Origin: Rubrivivax sp.
GTDB lineage: Bacteria > Pseudomonadota > Gammaproteobacteria > Burkholderiales > Burkholderiaceae_C
Direction: 5' to 3'
Assembly (NCBI GenBank): GCA_026125665.1
Contig: JAHCKS010000056.1
Location: 1-34,501, forward strand
DNA length: 34,501 bases
Shown one piece after another: positions 26,904 to 34,501 of this stretch. The notes beneath the pieces were generated by a model that was not told where the DNA came from, ran no database searches, and saw nothing but the letters and a program-made list of their open reading frames with translations. The translations under genes were made by a program, and so were the position numbers. Numbering within the stretch: the stretch's first letter is position 1; each line of letters opens with the position of its first letter.

Positions 26904-27494
26904 TCAGTCGTAGTGCATCAGGTGGCGGGCGAGCTTCGGCTCGCGCCCGTCGAGCAGCGCGCCGAGGAAGGCCCAGATCGCGTCGGCGCTCGGCGGGCAG
27001 CCGGGCAGGAAGTGGTCGACGTGCACCACCTCGTGGATCGGGTGCACGCGCGCCAGCGGCAGCGGCAGCTCGGGGTCGTTCGGCACGGCGCTGCCGGGCG
27101 CCAGGCCGTCGCGCTGCTCGTAGACGCTGCGCAGGATCTGCCCGACATCGAGCGCGTTGCGCTGCGCCGGCAGGCCGCCGTTGATGGCGCAGGCGCCCAC
27201 CGCGACGAGCACCTTGCAGCGCGCGCGGAACTCGCGCAGCACGTGCACGTTCTCGGCATTGCACAGGCCGCCCTCGACGAGGCCGATGTCGCACGGCCCG
27301 CAGTGCTTGATGTCGGTGAGCGGCGAGCGGTCGAGCTCCACCCGCTCGAACAGCGGGAACAGCCGCTCGTCGAGGTCCATCATCGACATGTGGCAGCCGA
27401 AGCAGCCGGCGAGCGAGCAGGTGGCGACGCGCAGCTTGCGCACCGCCGCGGGCTGCGTGCCCGAAGGCACAGCGGGCGGATCAGTTGCGGACAT
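26904..27494 (-). CDS. hoxY: HoxY, [NiFe]-hydrogenase small subunit
   Basis: Small subunit (196 residues) holding the proximal [4Fe-4S] cluster that passes electrons from HoxH to HoxU/F. The Cys pattern is CSLAGCFGCHMS (26, 31, 34), then CGPCDIGL, VGACAINGG and LPGCPPS. It is short, without the C-terminal multi-cluster domain of membrane-bound uptake enzymes, which fits soluble hydrogenases. ATG 27494 overlaps the hoxU end by 14 bp and has GAGGAGG 6 nt upstream; a longer upstream frame is only the shifted hoxU 3' end. The terminal LARHLMHYD is typical of HoxY. Confidence 0.95.
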   Translation of the reverse strand: MSATDPPAVPSGTQPAAVRKLRVATCSLAGCFGCHMSMMDLDERLFPLFERVELDRSPLTDIKHCGPCDIGLVEGGLCNAENVHVLREFRARCKVLVAVGACAINGGLPAQRNALDVGQILRSVYEQRDGLAPGSAVPNDPELPLPLARVHPIHEVVHVDHFLPGCPPSADAIWAFLGALLDGREPKLARHLMHYD

Positions 27495-28203
27495 CACCGG
27501 CCTCCTCGGCGGGCGCCGACGCGGCGTCGGCACCCGGCCCGACATCGAAGCGCCGCGCGCCGATCGGCACGGCGAAGCCCCGCCGCTTGGGCAGGATGGC
27601 CCCCACGGGGCACACCTGCGCCGCGAAGTCCTCGGGCGCCAGCGCGCTGTCGCCCAGGCGCCCGCTCGGCGAGTTGATCAGCAGCCGCGTGCCGATGCCG
27701 TGCCCGCCGATCGCGAACACGTCCTTGTGGTCGATCTCGTGGCTGGCGCGCACGCACAGCTTGCACAGGATGCAGCGGTTGAGTTCCAGCCACATCTGCG
27801 GATGGCTGGCGTCGACGGGCCGCTGCGGGTGGAACTCCTCGAACCCGGGGCCCGTCATGCCGAGCTCGTAGCCGGCGGCCTGCAGCAGGCAGTCGCCGCT
27901 CTTCTCGCAGCCGGGGCAGAAGTGGTTGCCCTCGACGAAAAGCATCTGCACCAGCATGCGGCGGCGGCCGTCGAGGTCGGGCGTGCGGTTCTCGACCACG
28001 AGCCCGGGCGCGGCGCGTGTCGTGCACGCGGCCGCCAGCCGGCCGTCGACACGCACCGTGCACAGCCGGCAGGCACCGCTTTGCCCCAGGCGCGGGTGCC
28101 AGCACAAGTGCGGCACGTGCCGGCCGGCACGCACCGCCGCCGCCATCAGCGTGTCGCCTTCCTCGAACGGGACCTCGGCGCCGTCGAGCCTGAACGTGCT
28201 CAT
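27481..28203 (-). CDS. hoxU: HoxU, iron-sulfur diaphorase subunit
   Basis: Electron-transfer subunit (240 residues) of the diaphorase half, homologous to the N-terminus of NuoG. It has a ferredoxin-like [2Fe-2S] domain (Cys34, 45, 48, 60 in HLCWHPRLGQSGACRLC…), a His-Cys cluster motif HFCPGCEKSGDC, and a further [4Fe-4S] motif CILCKLCVRAS with a later CPVGAI. The last ~25 residues are Ala/acidic. ATG 28203 overlaps the hoxF stop (ATGA), and its 3' end overlaps hoxY. It acts between HoxF and HoxY. Confidence 0.95.
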   Translation of the reverse strand: MSTFRLDGAEVPFEEGDTLMAAAVRAGRHVPHLCWHPRLGQSGACRLCTVRVDGRLAAACTTRAAPGLVVENRTPDLDGRRRMLVQMLFVEGNHFCPGCEKSGDCLLQAAGYELGMTGPGFEEFHPQRPVDASHPQMWLELNRCILCKLCVRASHEIDHKDVFAIGGHGIGTRLLINSPSGRLGDSALAPEDFAAQVCPVGAILPKRRGFAVPIGARRFDVGPGADAASAPAEEAGDVRN

Positions 28204-30023
28204 GATGCGTGCCGCTCCAGGTGCGCGCCGGGGTCGTCGCGGCCGGTCACGCGCCGCGCCGGCTCGAGCTCGGCGTCGAGGTCGAAGCCGGGCTGGAAGT
28301 CCGGCGCCTGCAGCCGCCGCTCGTAGGCCGGCCGGAAGCGCGCCAGCGTGTCGCGCAACGGATTGGTGGCCGTGGCCCCGAGGCCGCAGTGCGTCGTGCC
28401 GTGCAGCAGCGATTCGAGCCCCTCGAGCGTGGCGCCGTCGAACATCGAGCCGTGGCCTTCGGCGATCTTGTCCATGCGCCGCACGACGAGCTCGGTGCCG
28501 ACGCGGCACGGCGTGCAGAAGCCGCAGCTCTCGTGCGCGAAGAAGTGCGCGAAGCTGCGCGCCACCTCGAACATGTCGCGCGAGGCGTCGAACACCATCA
28601 GCGCGCCGGCCGTGGGCACGTCCTCGAAGCCGATGCGGCGCCCGGCTTCGCCGGCCGCCAGGCACACGCCCGAGGGCCCGCCCACCTGCATCGCCTGCAC
28701 CGGCCGCCCCGCGGTGCCGGCGCCGCAGTCGTGCAGGATCTGCTCCAGCGTGACGCCGAACGGGTACTCGTAGACGCCGGGCCGGGCGCAATCGCCGCTG
28801 ACCGAGTGCAGCTTGGTGCCGGTGCTGAGCGCGGTGCCGATGCCGGCCCACCAGGCACCGCCGCGCTCGGCGATGTGCGCCGCGGCGACGAAGGTCTCGA
28901 CGTTGTTCACCACGGTCGGCTGCCCGAGGTAACCACGCTCCACCGGGAAGGGCGGCCGGATGCGCGGCGTGCCGCGTTTGCCTTCGAGCGACTCGATGAG
29001 CGAGCTCTCCTCGCCGCAGACGTAGGCGCCGGCACCGAGGTAGACCTGGATGTCGAAGTCGAAGCCCGCCGCGCCGAGGATGCCCCGGCCGAGCAGGCCC
29101 TCGGCGCGGCGCCGTGCCAGCACCTCGAGCAGCCCGTCGAGCAGGTAGCGGTACTCGCCGCGCAGGTAGACGAAGCCCAGCCGCGCACCCAGCACGTACG
29201 CCGCCGCGGTCATGCCCTCGAAGACCGCGTCGGCGTGGCGCGTCAGCAGCACGCGGTCCTTGAACGTGCCCGGTTCACCTTCGTCGGCATTGCAGACGAC
29301 GACGCGCGTGCCTGCCTCGGGCACGGCGGCGGCACGCGCCAGGCGCCACTTGTTGCCGGTGGAGAAACCCGCCCCGCCGCGGCCGCGCAGCTTCGAGGCA
29401 AGGATCTCGTCGAGCGTGGCAACGGCGCCGCGGGCCAGCGCCGCACGCAGCGCCTGGCCACGCATCGGCGGCGCGGCGAGCAGCACGTCGGCGCGGCGGA
29501 TCTGCTCGTCGATGGTGAACCACTCCGCCGGCCAGTCCTCGAGCGGCGTGCCGGCGCGCAGCAGGTCGGCCAGCTGCACGATGCGCGGCTCGTCCATGCG
29601 CGTCAGCGCGCGCCGCTGGTTCACGAGCACGGCGGGCCCCTGGTCGGGCAGGCCGATGCACGACGTGAAGTCGACGCTGGCCAGGCCGTCGGCCGTGCGC
29701 CCGCCCGGCGCGATGCCGAGCTGGCGGCACAGCGTGCGCGCGAGGTGCCGGCTGCCGGACATGCGGTCGGTGACGTTGTCGCTGAACAGCAGGTGGTGCC
29801 GTCCGACCTCGCGCAGGTGGAAAAAGCGGTAGAAGCCCGCAACGCCCTCGACGATGGCCGGCGTCAGGCCGACACCGGCGGCGACCTGCGCCAGCACTTC
29901 TCGCGGCAGCCAGCGCGTGTGTTCCTGCACCTCGCGCAGGATCTGCACCAGTGCGTCGCGCCGCGCGCCGTGCCGTTGCAGCACGCGCTCGACGGGCTCG
30001 GCGCGGGTCTCGGGGGCGGGCAT
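28200..30023 (-). CDS. hoxF: HoxF, NAD(H)- and FMN-binding diaphorase subunit
   Basis: A 607-residue subunit (C. necator HoxF about 602) that exchanges hydride with NAD+ via FMN. The N-terminal ~160 residues resemble NuoE but retain only one of the usual cluster cysteines (FTSCIGLPDQ), so the [2Fe-2S] site there looks lost. The NuoF-like part has the NADH loop RGRGGAGFSTGNKW, FMN motif CNADEGEPGTFKDR, GAGAYVCGEESSLIESLEGK and the [4Fe-4S] motif SCGFCTPCRVG with a later HCGLGA. ATG 30023 (MPAPETRAEPVERVLQRHG) aligns with known HoxF starts. An ATG at 30068 would add 15 residues but falls inside a possible -24/-12 promoter. It is the first gene of hoxFUYHW. Confidence 0.94.
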   Translation of the reverse strand: MPAPETRAEPVERVLQRHGARRDALVQILREVQEHTRWLPREVLAQVAAGVGLTPAIVEGVAGFYRFFHLREVGRHHLLFSDNVTDRMSGSRHLARTLCRQLGIAPGGRTADGLASVDFTSCIGLPDQGPAVLVNQRRALTRMDEPRIVQLADLLRAGTPLEDWPAEWFTIDEQIRRADVLLAAPPMRGQALRAALARGAVATLDEILASKLRGRGGAGFSTGNKWRLARAAAVPEAGTRVVVCNADEGEPGTFKDRVLLTRHADAVFEGMTAAAYVLGARLGFVYLRGEYRYLLDGLLEVLARRRAEGLLGRGILGAAGFDFDIQVYLGAGAYVCGEESSLIESLEGKRGTPRIRPPFPVERGYLGQPTVVNNVETFVAAAHIAERGGAWWAGIGTALSTGTKLHSVSGDCARPGVYEYPFGVTLEQILHDCGAGTAGRPVQAMQVGGPSGVCLAAGEAGRRIGFEDVPTAGALMVFDASRDMFEVARSFAHFFAHESCGFCTPCRVGTELVVRRMDKIAEGHGSMFDGATLEGLESLLHGTTHCGLGATATNPLRDTLARFRPAYERRLQAPDFQPGFDLDAELEPARRVTGRDDPGAHLERHAS

Positions 30024-30063
30024 GGGCGAGGCGAGGCGTACGGCGGCCGGCGGGCCGCCGAGG

Positions 30064-30079
30064 GGCATTGTCACGGCCA
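30064..30079 (-). promoter_or_regulatory. hoxF: Possible sigma-54 (-24/-12) promoter for hoxFUYHW
   Basis: On the minus strand TGGCCGTGACAATGCC has the -24 GG and -12 GC with the required 10-nt spacing, TGGC intact and ATGC in place of TTGC; two consensus bases after TGGC differ. The predicted start would be near 30053, about 30 nt before the ATG at 30023. Hydrogenase operons of C. necator use sigma-54 with HoxA; no hoxA gene is in this window. Confidence 0.35.
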
Positions 30080-30235
30080 CGGCGCGCGGCCGTGCTTGAT
30101 CACCGTCAGGTCGAGTCCCGTCGTGCCGGGATGTTCCTCGGGGCCGACCCTGAGCCCGGCTCTCCTTCGCCTCGGTGCCGCGCCGGCATCGCTTCGTTCT
30201 CGCCGTTCGACGCCGGCCGATAGACTGCACGCACC

Positions 30236-30817
30236 GTGACCACCCACCTGCTCTACCTGCACGGCTTTCGCTCGTCACCGCAATCGTTCAAGGCACGGAT
30301 GCTGGCCGCCTGGCTGGCCGCGCACCGGCCGGGCGTGACCTGGTGGTGCCCGCAGCTCCCGCCCTCGCCGCGCGAGGCGATCGCGCTGGCCGAGCAGGGC
30401 ACGGCCGCCTGGCCGCGCGAAACGCGCGCGGTGCTCGGCAGCTCGCTCGGCGGCTTCTACGCCACCGTGCTGGCCGAGCGCTGGGGCTGCCCGGCGGTGG
30501 TGATGAACCCGGCCGTCGATCCGGCGCGCGACCTCGTGCGCTACGTCGGCGAGCAGACCGCCTTTCACGATCCGGCGCAGCGTTTCGAATTCCGCGCGGA
30601 GTTCGTCGACGAGCTGGGCGCGATGACACCACGAGCGATCACGCGCCCCGAGCGCTACTTCGCCCTCGTCGCCAAGGGCGACGAGGTGCTCGACTGGCGC
30701 GAGATGAGCGCACGCTACCCGGGCGCTGCCGGGCGGCTGCTCGAAGGCAGCGACCACGGCCTGTCCGATTTCGCCCTGCACCTGCCGGCGATCGTGCAGT
30801 TCCTGCACCTCGCCTGA
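30236..30817 (+). CDS. YqiA/YcfP-type alpha/beta-hydrolase (esterase)
   Basis: Small cytoplasmic hydrolase of 193 residues, the usual size for the YqiA esterase family. It starts LLYLHGFRSSPQSFKA (oxyanion-hole region HGF), has the nucleophile elbow GSSLGGFYA with Ser70, an acid residue in ALVAKGDEVLDW, and the catalytic His in GSDHGLSDF. The GTG at 30236 was chosen because MTTHLLYLHGF is the family start. A TAGACT -10-like hexamer lies 9 nt upstream (30221-30226), suggesting an almost leaderless transcript. It is divergent from hoxF (212-bp gap) and followed by the RNB gene after 56 bp. Natural substrate unknown. Confidence 0.87.
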   Translation: MTTHLLYLHGFRSSPQSFKARMLAAWLAAHRPGVTWWCPQLPPSPREAIALAEQGTAAWPRETRAVLGSSLGGFYATVLAERWGCPAVVMNPAVDPARDLVRYVGEQTAFHDPAQRFEFRAEFVDELGAMTPRAITRPERYFALVAKGDEVLDWREMSARYPGAAGRLLEGSDHGLSDFALHLPAIVQFLHLA

Positions 30818-30859
30818 GCCCGCCCGGGGGCCTCGGCCCGACGCATGCGCCCGCCGGGC

Positions 30860-30865
30860 GACAAT
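30860..30865 (+). promoter_or_regulatory. -10-like GACAAT just upstream of the RNB gene
   Basis: GACAAT ends 8 nt before ATG 30874, so transcription would start close to the start codon. No ribosome site is seen. The same arrangement occurs at mpl (12629) and the yqiA-like gene (30221). Confidence 0.35.
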
Positions 30866-30873
30866 CCGCCCCG

Positions 30874-33009
30874 ATGTACGTCCTCTTCGACGACGCCGGC
30901 CGCTTCCACGCCGGGCGCGTGCTCGCCGACGGCGACAGCTCGCTGCAGGTGGAGCTGGAGTCCGGCAAGCGCGTCAAGGTCAAGTCCGCCAACGTGATGC
31001 TGCGCTTCGACAAGCCCGCGCCGGCGGAGCTGATCGAACGCGCGCGCGCGCTCGCCGGCGAGATCGACCTCGACCTCGCGTGGGAGTTCGCGCCCGACAG
31101 CGACTTCGGCTTCGCCGACCTGGCGCGCGACTACTTCGAACCCGGCGCCGGGCCCGAGAAGCAGGCCGCGGCGCTGTTCCGCCTGTTCGACGCGCCGCAC
31201 TACTTCCGCCGCGTCGGCAAGGGGCAGTTCCGCAAGGCGCCCGAAGAGACGGTGAAGGCCGCACTCGCGGCGCTCGAGCGCAAGCGGCTCGTCGCCGAGC
31301 AGATCGCCGCCTGGGCGGGCGAGATCGCCGCCGGCCGCTGCCCGGCGCCGGTGCGCGAGCAGCTCTACCGCATCCTGTTCAAGCCCGACAAGAACGCGCC
31401 GGAGTACCGCGCCGTCGTCGAGGCGTCGCGGCACACGCATCGCGCGCCGCTGGAGCTGCTGAAGGAGGCCGGCGCCATCGCCAGCCCCTACCAGTTCCAC
31501 TGGCGGCGCTTCCTGTTCGAGACCTTTCCGCGCGGCACCGCCTTCCCGCCGAAGCTGGAGGCGCCGCGCATCGCCGACGACCTGCCGCTCGCCGAGGGGC
31601 TGGCGGCGTTCTCGATCGACGACTCGGCAACGACCGAGATCGACGACGCGCTGTCGGTGCAAGGCCTGGGCACCGGCACGGTGACCTTCGGCATCCACAT
31701 CGCCGCGCCCGGCCTGGCCATCGCGCCCGACTCGGCGCTCGACAAGGTGGCACGCGAGCGGCTGTCCACCGTGTACATGCCGGGCTGGAAGATCACGATG
31801 CTGCCGGCGGACGTGGTGGAGGCCTACACGCTGACCGAAGGCCGCGACTGCCCGGCGGTGAGCCTGTACGCCACGGTGGACGAGGCGACGCTCGAGGTGC
31901 GCGGCAGCCAGACGCGGCTGGAGCGCGTGCCGATCGTCACCAACCTGCGCCACGACCGGCTCGATGCCCTCGTGACGGACGAGGTGCTGGGCGGCGTGTC
32001 GGCCGGCACGCTGGCCGCCGCCGACGCGGGCTTTCCGTTCGCCGCCGAGCTCGCCTTCGCGCACCGCTTCGCGCAGGCGCTGAAGGCCCGGCGCGAAGTG
32101 GTGCGCGGCAAGCCCGAGACCTTCAACCGGCCCGACTACGCCTTCCGGCTGGAGCGTGGCGACGTGGCCGAGGGGGCCGAGCCGGCAACCGGTGAACCCA
32201 CCGGCGACGAGCGCATCGTCATCACGCCGCGCCGGCGCGGCGCGCCGCTGGACCTCATCGTCGCCGAAGCGATGATCCTCGCCAACAGCACCTGGGGCGC
32301 CTGGCTCGCCGAACACGGCGTGCCCGGCATCTACCGCAGCCAGGCGAGCCTGGCCCCGGGCATCAAGGTGCGCATGGGTGTGAAGCCGCTGCCGCACGCC
32401 GGCATGGGCGTCGCGCAGTACGCCTGGGCCACCTCGCCGCTGCGGCGCATGGTGGACCTCGTCAACCAGTGGCAGATCATCGCCGTGGCACGGCAGGGCC
32501 GCACGGCGGCGCTGGTGGCGCCGTTCAAGCCGAAGGACGCGGCGCTCTTCGCGCTGATCTCGGCCTACGAGGCGGCGCATGCCATGTACCACGACTTCCA
32601 GAGCGGCATCGAGCGCTTCTGGACGCTGCGCTGGCTGCAGCAGAACGGCGTGGCGGAGCTCGATGCGACCGTCATCAAGCCCGGCGTCGTTCGTGCCGAG
32701 ACGCTGCCGCTCGTCTTCGCGCTGCCCGGCACCGACGCGCTGCCGCGTGGCGCGCGCGTGCGCGCCCGCATCGCCGGCATGGACCTGCTGACGCTGGACC
32801 TGCACGCCACGCTGGCCGCGACGCTGGCCGCGGCCGCGCCGGCCGAGGTGGCGGTCGACGAGACCGAGACCGGTGCCGACGAGGACGACGGCGACGTGGC
32901 GGCCGGGCCGCTGCACCTGGCCATCGACGACAGCGCGCAGGCGGCCCCCGCGGTGGACGCCGCGGCGGACGAAGATGCCGCGGCGCAGGCCGCCGCGGCC
33001 GCCCGCTGA
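30874..33009 (+). CDS. RNB-domain 3'-5' exoribonuclease (RNase II family)
   Basis: A 711-residue ribonuclease that degrades RNA processively from the 3' end. The N-terminal ~240 residues form a small beta-barrel and helical region (MYVLFDDAGRFHAGRVLADG). The RNB catalytic centre is FSIDDSATTEIDDALS: Asp249, Glu255, Asp257 and Asp258, with Glu at the place of E. coli RNase II Asp207. Further RNB motifs include VYMPGWKITMLP, IVAEAMILANSTWG and YAWATSPLRRMVDLVNQWQI (Arg of the active site). A short S1-like segment (VRARIAGMDLLTLDL) precedes an acidic Ala-rich tail of about 60 residues. ATG 30874 was selected because the family start MYVLFDD fits and the open frame upstream lies in the yqiA-like gene. 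RNase R is less likely, given the missing N-terminal helix-turn-helix. Confidence 0.9.
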   Translation: MYVLFDDAGRFHAGRVLADGDSSLQVELESGKRVKVKSANVMLRFDKPAPAELIERARALAGEIDLDLAWEFAPDSDFGFADLARDYFEPGAGPEKQAAALFRLFDAPHYFRRVGKGQFRKAPEETVKAALAALERKRLVAEQIAAWAGEIAAGRCPAPVREQLYRILFKPDKNAPEYRAVVEASRHTHRAPLELLKEAGAIASPYQFHWRRFLFETFPRGTAFPPKLEAPRIADDLPLAEGLAAFSIDDSATTEIDDALSVQGLGTGTVTFGIHIAAPGLAIAPDSALDKVARERLSTVYMPGWKITMLPADVVEAYTLTEGRDCPAVSLYATVDEATLEVRGSQTRLERVPIVTNLRHDRLDALVTDEVLGGVSAGTLAAADAGFPFAAELAFAHRFAQALKARREVVRGKPETFNRPDYAFRLERGDVAEGAEPATGEPTGDERIVITPRRRGAPLDLIVAEAMILANSTWGAWLAEHGVPGIYRSQASLAPGIKVRMGVKPLPHAGMGVAQYAWATSPLRRMVDLVNQWQIIAVARQGRTAALVAPFKPKDAALFALISAYEAAHAMYHDFQSGIERFWTLRWLQQNGVAELDATVIKPGVVRAETLPLVFALPGTDALPRGARVRARIAGMDLLTLDLHATLAATLAAAAPAEVAVDETETGADEDDGDVAAGPLHLAIDDSAQAAPAVDAAADEDAAAQAAAAAR

Positions 33010-33058
33010 CCGCCGTCAACGCCAGGGCGCTGGGTTCGCACGGAGGTTCACGGGCACG

Positions 33059-34066
33059 ATGGCCGACAGGTCTCCCGACTTCGAGCCGACGCAGATCGTC
33101 GAGCACGATCCGGCGCCGCCCCGGCCGCCGCGGCCGCGCGCCGCGTCCCGCCAGGCGGCCCCCGCCGCGGCGGGCGGTTCCGCGGCGCCCGGGGTGCTGG
33201 CCGCGCTGCGCGCGCGCTGGCGCGAGCTCTCGGCGCTGCAGCTGGCGCTGCTGATCTCCGGCGCCGTGCACGCGGCGCTGCTCACCGTGCGCTTCGTCGA
33301 CCCCGAACGCTTCGAACGCGCGTTCCGCGACACGCCGCTGGAGGTGATCCTCGTCAACGCCCGCTCGCGCGAGGCACCGGTGCAGGCGCAGGCCATCGCG
33401 CAGGCCAATCTGGCCGGCGGCGGCGAGGCCGAGCGGGGCCGCGCCACCTCGCCGCTGCCCGTCGCACCGCAGGTGTCGCTCGGCGACTCGTCCGAGGAGA
33501 CGCGGCGGCGCATCGACCGCCTGGCCGACGAGCAGCAGCAGCTGCTGGCGCAGCTGCGGCGCGAGATCGCCGCGCTGCCGCCGCCCGATCCGCGGCGCGA
33601 CACCGGCACGGCCGAGGAACGCGACCAGGAAGAGCGCCGGCGGCAGATGCTGCGCATGCTGGCCGAGATCGAGAAGCGCGTGAACGAGGAGAACGCGCGG
33701 CCGAAGAAGCGCTACATCAGCCCGGCCACGCGCGAGGAGGTCTACGCGCTGTACTACGATGCGCTGCGCCGGCGCATCGAGGAACGCGGCACGCGCGACT
33801 TCCCCACCTACCAGGGCCAGAAGCTCTACGGCGAGCTGGTGATGAACGTCACCGTCGATGCCGCCGGGCAGGTGGTGGACACCGAGGTCGTGCGGCCGTC
33901 GCGCTCGCGCGTGCTCGACGCGAAGGCGATGTCGATCGTGCGTGCCGCGGCGCCGTTCGGCTCGTTCAGCAGCGCGATGCGCGCGCAGGCCGACCAGATC
34001 GTCATCACGGCGCGCTTCCGCTTCACGCGCGAAGAGGGTTTCGAGACCCAGCTCACCTCGCAATGA
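33059..34066 (+). CDS. TonB-like energy-transducer protein
   Basis: A 335-residue inner-membrane protein. After a Pro/Arg-rich cytoplasmic N-terminus comes one TM helix (about 58-78, [20 protein letters not shown]), then [20 protein letters not shown] (typical start of TonB periplasmic linkers), a long charged coiled coil (about 135-220, [20 protein letters not shown]), and a C-terminal TonB-type domain ([52 protein letters not shown]). It differs from classical TonB by the coiled coil in place of a Pro-rich spacer. GGAGG lies 12 nt before ATG 33059. Its TGA overlaps the aroE ATG. No exbB/exbD here, so partner complexes are unknown. Confidence 0.85.
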   Translation: MADRSPDFEPTQIVEHDPAPPRPPRPRAASRQAAPAAAGGSAAPGVLAALRARWRELSALQLALLISGAVHAALLTVRFVDPERFERAFRDTPLEVILVNARSREAPVQAQAIAQANLAGGGEAERGRATSPLPVAPQVSLGDSSEETRRRIDRLADEQQQLLAQLRREIAALPPPDPRRDTGTAEERDQEERRRQMLRMLAEIEKRVNEENARPKKRYISPATREEVYALYYDALRRRIEERGTRDFPTYQGQKLYGELVMNVTVDAAGQVVDTEVVRPSRSRVLDAKAMSIVRAAAPFGSFSSAMRAQADQIVITARFRFTREEGFETQLTSQ

Positions 34067-34501
34067 ACACCGCCGCCCGCCCGCAAGACTGGCGCTACGC
34101 CGTGCTCGGCCACCCGGTGGCGCACAGCCGCTCGCCGTTCATCCACGAGGCCTTCGCACGCCAGTGCGGCCTGCCCATCGTCTACGAACGCGTGCTGTGC
34201 CCGCTCGACGGCTTCGAGGCGAGCGTGCGCGGCTACGCCGCGGCCGGCGGGCGCGGCGTCAACGTGACGGTGCCGTTCAAGTTCCGCGCGCTCGCGCTGG
34301 CGGCGCGGTGCAGGGAGCGGGCGCGGCTGGCCGGCGCGGCCAACGTGCTGAAGCTCGACGAGCCCGGCTGGTACGCCGACAACACCGACGGCATCGGCCT
34401 CGTGCGCGACATCGAGCGCGGCGGCGGCATGGTGATCGCCGGCCGGCGCGTGCTGCTCGTCGGCGCGGGCGGCGCGGCGGCGGGCGCACTCGGCCCGCTG
34501 C
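34063..34501 (+). CDS. aroE: Shikimate dehydrogenase, N-terminal part (cut by window end)
   Basis: NADP-dependent reduction of 3-dehydroshikimate to shikimate in aromatic amino-acid synthesis. About 146 residues are visible: the shikimate-binding [16 protein letters not shown] (Ser22/Ser24), [10 protein letters not shown] with catalytic Lys73, the catalytic Asp in ADNTDGIGL (Asp109), and the nucleotide-binding [16 protein letters not shown] 34063 overlaps the stop of the TonB-like gene (ATGA), so translation is coupled. The remaining ~130 residues lie beyond base 34501. Confidence 0.96.
   Translation, partial: MNTAARPQDWRYAVLGHPVAHSRSPFIHEAFARQCGLPIVYERVLCPLDGFEASVRGYAAAGGRGVNVTVPFKFRALALAARCRERARLAGAANVLKLDEPGWYADNTDGIGLVRDIERGGGMVIAGRRVLLVGAGGAAAGALGPL

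Noticed and set aside
30024-30278. Longer hoxF N-terminus
   Set aside because: The added sequence lacks HoxF similarity and runs into the divergent yqiA-like gene; 30023 fits the family length.

Overview
The window is GC-rich, densely packed and rich in ATGA/GTGA gene overlaps. Gene content and order (rubredoxin next to pilGHIJ-chpA, with thiD-hemL divergent; Mpl; a hoxFUYHW NAD-linked hydrogenase; a BMP-type ABC importer with cytosine deaminase) point to a betaproteobacterium of the order Burkholderiales, probably near Rubrivivax/Leptothrix/Methylibium. This placement is inferred from synteny and protein style; no database search was run.

Layout. 1-8722 (minus strand): rubredoxin, then the type IV pilus chemosensory operon pilG-pilH-pilI-pilJ-chpA. 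chpA leaves the left edge and carries an apparent one-base frameshift near 2250. 8883-11193 (plus): thiD and hemL, which act in thiamine and tetrapyrrole synthesis. 11194-11585: a gene-free stretch holding a large structured repeat. 11586-12568 (minus): an exported DUF6152-type protein and a small four-helix membrane protein. 12642-17189 (plus): mpl (murein peptide recycling) and a large lipoprotein zinc metalloprotease. 17223-24865 (minus): BMP binding protein, double ATPase, permease, a frame-disrupted hypothetical gene, second permease and cytosine deaminase, which together look like a nucleoside/nucleobase uptake and salvage unit. 24915-30023 (minus): hoxF-U-Y-H-W, a group 3d-type NAD-reducing [NiFe] hydrogenase with its own endopeptidase. 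30236-34501 (plus): YqiA-type hydrolase, RNase II-family exoribonuclease, a TonB-like protein and the start of aroE.

The most unusual signal is non-coding. Two intergenic loci (11243-11527 and 18610-18898) share a composite element. Each holds two copies of a 57-nt core in inverted orientation. Each core contains a small TTC-loop hairpin and is enclosed by long self-complementary arms, and a third hairpin joins the two halves. Arm sequences differ between loci but stay complementary, with paired substitutions, and one core also has a compensated change in its inner hairpin. This looks like a REPIN/MITE-type element or a structured RNA/DNA element, and is the best candidate here for something under-described. 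Two genes (chpA and the hypothetical gene in the ABC operon) show indel-like frame breaks that may be sequencing errors or real lesions.
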